The translations under genes and the position numbers were made by a program. The notes under the pieces are model-generated. The model made no database searches and was not told where the DNA came from. It worked only from the letters and a program-made list of their open reading frames with translations. DNA of 34,635 nucleotides, from NCBI GenBank assembly GCA_003427395.1, contig BFEA01000076.1, forward strand, positions 1,261,800 through 1,296,434, given 5' to 3'. How positions within the stretch are numbered: the stretch's first letter is position 1; the number at the start of each line of letters is the position of its first letter. This DNA comes from Chara braunii. Its lineage: Eukaryota; Streptophyta; Charophyceae; Charales; Characeae. This document shows positions 31,471 through 34,635 of the stretch, in pieces.

Positions 31471-32528
31471 TTACTTCCTAGATAAAGGTGATACGTACGC
31501 AGAGTCGCTCCTCTCCTCGAAGGCAAGTCTTGTTCTGCATCTAACAATTTCACTTACCGCAGTGTCTTTTCTCGTCCATCCTATCCCTTCGTCGTTGCAG
31601 ATCTTGCATAGTTCCGGAGCTTTCTTCGTTGAAAGAGTCTGATGCAATTCCAAGACGAAATCCAGTATCTCCCCTGGACTCCCGACCTTGCCAACGTTCG
31701 CCTTCCTCCTTTCTGCTGGCGGAGTACATACTTCCTTTGGGATGTCTTCGATTATGATTGGTGATGCCCACGTCGTTCTGGTACGGAACGTTGATATCGC
31801 CTTATGTGCTTCGTTTCTCCGTTTCCCTTTCCTTCGCTCGATGGCATCGACTAACCTCCCTGCTTCTTCCTTCACCTCGTCACTTTCGTCCTCCGATTCA
31901 TCAATATAACTACATATCTCCCTGAGCATACGTGCCTTCGAGCGATGTGACTTCTTCTTTATTATTGGTACCGCCACATGGCTAACTGACTTGGAATGCT
32001 GACTCATCATCCTTACTAATCTTGCCTCAAGTCGCGCTTCGCGAGCTTCCGCTTCTCTAAGCCTTTCCGCTTCCTTCCTCTCCTCGTCTTGTCTTTTCCG
32101 TCTTTCTTCAATTTCTCTTTCTTGCCTTTCTTCTTTCATGTTCTGTTTCTGGATTTTCTTCCGGAAATAAGCCTTCATTTCCTTCGTTTCTTCGTCAGCG
32201 GGAGTGCCCTATTGCGACTGCTGCTGAAAATGTTGAGGTGGTCGCCCGCTCCCGGCAGCCTAGCAGTTACGTGCATAATGACCTTGCTTCCCACACATAT
32301 AGCATGTAACTGTTCCTGGTGGATTCCCCACGGGGTTGGCCGTGGGTATCGCACCCATGTCCAACGGTATCTGCGGATTCCCCATTCTACCTATTGTACT
32401 CGTCCTAGAATTATTTCTAAATATCCGATCGCTTCTTCTTTCGCTGGTGTCAGAGTGTATTCGATTAGCCTCTGTAATTGAATCCACTGACGATCTAGTT
32501 TTATATCTCTAAAGTTCCTCGTCGACAT
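31471..32528 (-). pseudogene. PLE ORF1: zinc knuckle, coiled coil and SAP-like protein
   Basis: In one frame, a Ser/Arg/Asn-rich segment leads to CYMCGKQGHYARNC (about 32301-32263), a canonical CCHC zinc knuckle of RNA-binding gag type. Two TAG codons (32262, 32211) interrupt a Gln-rich linker. An open 235-codon stretch follows (32178-31471). Its residues 8-65 form a highly charged coiled coil (EERQEREIEERRKRQDEERK), residues 91-102 are acidic, and residues 169-222 resemble a SAP nucleic-acid-binding helix pair (LSTKKAPELCKICNDEGIGW ... SEIVRCRTRLAFEE). It ends in TAA five bases before the ORF2 ATG, in another frame. A possible true start is ATG 32528, whose frame stops before the knuckle, so a frameshift may lie near 32440. 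By analogy with gag and ORF1 proteins it should bind element RNA. Confidence 0.6.
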
Positions 32529-32799
32529 CCCTATCTATTTCTCTCCAAGAATTTTATAGTGACGACAATATGTAGATGACAAACCCACCCACTTGCTTCA
32601 CTCTTATCCCTAGAACCTTGAATCCACATCACACTACCGAGGATGATTAGCGCCAACCAACCTACACTCAATACCTTCCTCATCCTAACCCCAATCATCC
32701 TATTCCCGCCACCTCGACGACGATCACGCGCGAAGTCAATGCTATCTTCACACCGTAGCCACCGATCCACTGTCTACACACGTCGGTTACCACGCTTCT
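32529..32799 (-). other. 5' leader of the PLE unit
   Basis: Between the end of the 5' pseudo-LTR and the first ORF1 ATG. A 79-codon frame (32770-32531) has a hydrophobic stretch (VGWLALIILGSVMWIQGS) but is most likely leader sequence and chance. Confidence 0.4.
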
Positions 32800-34070
32800 A
32801 GAGATTCAAGAGATTCAAGGATACCCTTCGAAGAAGACAATGATAAGCAATAAATTCACTCAAGAAACACATATCACATCTTCCCTCGAGCACGCATCGC
32901 CCCGACTCGTTTCGTTGCCGGCGTCTCACGGCACACTCTTCAAGGGGCTTCCCCAAACGGATAAGCGTATGTCATGTCTACTCTGAGAGAATCAAGTCCC
33001 TCACACCCGCTTATATACCCAGCCATCGGTCATTCTCGTCACCTCTTTCCGTTACATGAGACATAGTCCTACTATCTCTAAGGATGTCGTCTACTTACTA
33101 TCTCCACTCCAGATCTGCACCTACTATGCACCTACCTATTACAATATACTCGTAACTGATCGATTCGTCCGCTGTTCTACTTACATTTGGGTCTTTCCTC
33201 CTATCTTCTTCCGTTGTCTTTCCCGCCTTCTCTCCGGCCCGACTTCTCATTTCCATCCCTTTCTTTCATATCCCCATATCCCCGATTCTCGTACTGGCAT
33301 ATATCGCTTTCTCTGCCTTGTCATTGTGTCTGCTTCGAATCGGTTCTGCTTGTTGGCTCCCGCCTGCTTCCTTACCTCCATCTGTTCAGTCCCCCGACAT
33401 ACTTAATTATTCCCGCCTTGCTTCATCTCCCTCTGTTACTCATCGATCTTCCCTCAACCTTGGTAACTTTGCTTTCCTGATGCTGCCGCCTGCGTAAACG
33501 GATGTTATTACAGTCTCCAAATATATTCTCGTCGAAACACCTTCATTTTTGTTTGCAAATGTCAGTGTCGTAAATAGCATAAGAAAATTCAGAGTCTACT
33601 ACTGAAACGAATCACAAGGAGTCGGGAACTCTTCCTTTAGTTTACCCAATCTGTTTCCGAACACGGCCAACTTCGAATCGTCATTCATTTCATTAGTGTA
33701 CATTTTGTTCTGCTTACTTCTAAGTTGACTATCTANCTAAGCAAAATTCCCGCCCCTATTTTATCAATAACTTTCAAATTTGACCTGATGATTTCCAAAA
33801 TTAGCAAAACCTTCTGAACTCAAAGACGAGTCTTTTTTTTCCTTCCAACTTCTACTAGGTACCTTATCCGTCTCTATCGTATACGATCGACAGATTTGAT
33901 CCGGACACAATCCCCACTCAACCATTTCATTGGTAAAAACCAAAAAGTCCAATTTTTTTTTTATACGAAATACCGAATTCAAAAATTCATATATTTCAGA
34001 ATTCCGAGGTACGACCTGGAGAGAATATCTCCCCAGGGACCTCCGAAAAATTTAGCAAATTTTGCCAAAG

Positions 34071-34082
<12 letters not shown>
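32800..34082 (-). repeat. 5' pseudo-LTR of the PLE
   Basis: Truncated upstream copy of the element's 3' part. It has one N (33736, where the 3' copy has C). Its inner end, TAGAGATTCAAGAG at 32800, abuts the next unit. Its outer end lies in GCAGCGAGAGAGA, a short GA run that is part of the RT coding sequence in the full unit (28731-28743), and merges into the flanking GA array. Confidence 0.85.
33979..34079 (-). pseudogene. C-terminal fragment of the PLE reverse transcriptase
   Basis: Encodes LAALAKFAKFFGGPWGDILS and continues to GILKYMNF and a TGA stop. The full unit has the same sequence up to ILKY, where its MITE intervenes. This fragment therefore shows the natural C terminus, with the stop codon inside the pseudo-LTR. 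It is truncated at its N terminus by the 5' truncation of the tandem copy. Confidence 0.75.

Positions 34083-34150
<68 letters not shown>
34076..34150. repeat. (GA)n microsatellite at the PLE 5' junction
   Basis: GA array of about 75 bp with two AAAG interruptions, continuous with the GA run inside the truncated RT sequence. Confidence 0.95.
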
Positions 34151-34151
<1 letters not shown>

Positions 34152-34340
34152 TGACACTCCCTACTTCTAATCAAACTTATCTCCTTACTCGTCCGACTGT
34201 CCTACCTAAGATTTCCTCCCTATACCTTGCTCCATTGTGTTCCTTTGGTCATGGTTTTTGGTCGGTGAAAGGAGTGAAGTGGGAAGGGGGTGTGCGGCGG
34301 TTGAATATGAAAGATGGTTGAGGAAGTTGAGGACGGAGAT
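34151..34340. other. Unassigned flank of the PLE
   Basis: Short unique-looking sequence between the GA array and the minisatellite; becomes G-rich on the plus strand towards 34320. Confidence 0.4.
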
Positions 34341-34635
34341 GTGAGGTGGTTGGCTATGGTGGATGGGTGAAGAAGATGGAGGAGGAAGAAGGTGTGAGGT
34401 GGTTGGCTATGGTGGATGGGTGAAGAAGATGGAAGAGGAAGATGGTGTGAGGTAGTTGATTATGGTGGATAGGTGAAGAAGATGGAGGAGGAAGATGGTG
34501 CGAGGTGGTCGGCTATGGTGGATGAGTGAAGAAGATGGATGAGGAAGATGGTGTGAGGTGGTTGGCTATGGTGGATAGGTGAAGAAGATGGAGGAGGAAG
34601 ATGGCGTGAGGTGGTTGGCTATGGTGGATGGGTGA
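34341..34635 (+). repeat. 53-bp minisatellite, runs off the window
   Basis: Units start with GTGAGGTGGTTGGCTATGGT or a variant at 34341, 34394, 34447, 34500, 34553 and 34606, giving an exact 53-bp period over about 5.6 copies. Units differ at a few positions each. Since 53 is not a multiple of three, no repeated peptide is encoded. It is purine-rich (GGAGGAGGAAGA) and continues beyond the right edge. Confidence 0.95.

Larger units (their letters stand above)
26936..34082 (-). mobile_element. Penelope-like element, permuted (Chlamys-type), with pseudo-LTRs
   Basis: Read on the minus strand: 5' pseudo-LTR (34082-32800), then a unit from 32799 to 26936 that ends in the 3' pseudo-LTR. The pseudo-LTR is the 3' part of the element itself, including the last codons of the RT, so the arrangement is a head-to-tail tandem of a 5'-truncated copy and a longer copy. 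This is typical of Penelope-like elements and different from true LTRs. The order of GIY-YIG endonuclease before RT, a CxC motif between them, and no Cys/His cluster in the short gap between the GVY and YIG motifs match the published Chlamys group. Without the nested 516-bp MITE and its target duplication, the unit is about 5.3 kb. Stops and frameshifts make this copy inactive under the standard code. Confidence 0.8.

Noticed and set aside
33736-33736. Single N in the 5' pseudo-LTR
   Set aside because: The 3' pseudo-LTR reads C here and there is no duplication on either side; it is just an ambiguous base.

Overview
This window looks like repeat-dominated nuclear DNA from the green lineage, and I see no intact host gene in it. 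Three things support that. An LTR-retrotransposon primer-binding site matches the 3' end of a plant-type tRNA-Asp at 17 of 18 positions. A Penelope-like element (PLE) has the permuted GIY-YIG-then-RT order described for the Chlamys clade in green algae, spike mosses and slime moulds. The DNA is also full of AAT, CA, CT, AT and GA microsatellites. A charophyte such as Chara is my best guess, but that rests on resemblance of the gag and PLE proteins to sequences I remember and not on a search. No rRNA, organellar DNA or CRISPR array was found.

Left part (1-12.8 kb): an LTR-like sequence lies in plus orientation at 92-1635 and again inverted at 10991-12761. The inverted copy has a tRNA-Asp primer-binding site beside it, and broken gag remains lie downstream on the minus strand (10.6-10.2 kb and 8.25-6.25 kb). 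I see no pol gene. A 338-bp MITE with an 8-bp target duplication interrupts the gag remains. A second repeat family, called R here, occupies 1636-4477 and recurs in the same orientation at 18705-21677.

Middle part (12.8-18.7 kb): mostly tandem DNA. It holds a ~53-bp minisatellite with ~160-bp higher-order periodicity, a GT-rich tract with a 38-bp palindromic minisatellite, several AAT arrays all on the same strand, and a duplicated ~345-bp module. From 21.75 to about 24.06 kb the minus strand carries two full and one partial diverged copies of a protein module I cannot name, all damaged.

Right part (26.9-34.1 kb): a PLE on the minus strand, arranged as 5' pseudo-LTR, unit, 3' pseudo-LTR. The unit encodes a CCHC zinc knuckle, a coiled coil and a SAP-like segment (ORF1), then a GIY-YIG endonuclease, a CxC motif and a reverse transcriptase (ORF2). 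It sits in a GA microsatellite, and its 3' pseudo-LTR carries a 516-bp MITE whose empty site is preserved in the 5' pseudo-LTR. A 53-bp minisatellite runs off the right edge. ORF2 is broken by frameshifts and stops, so this copy is inactive under the standard code.
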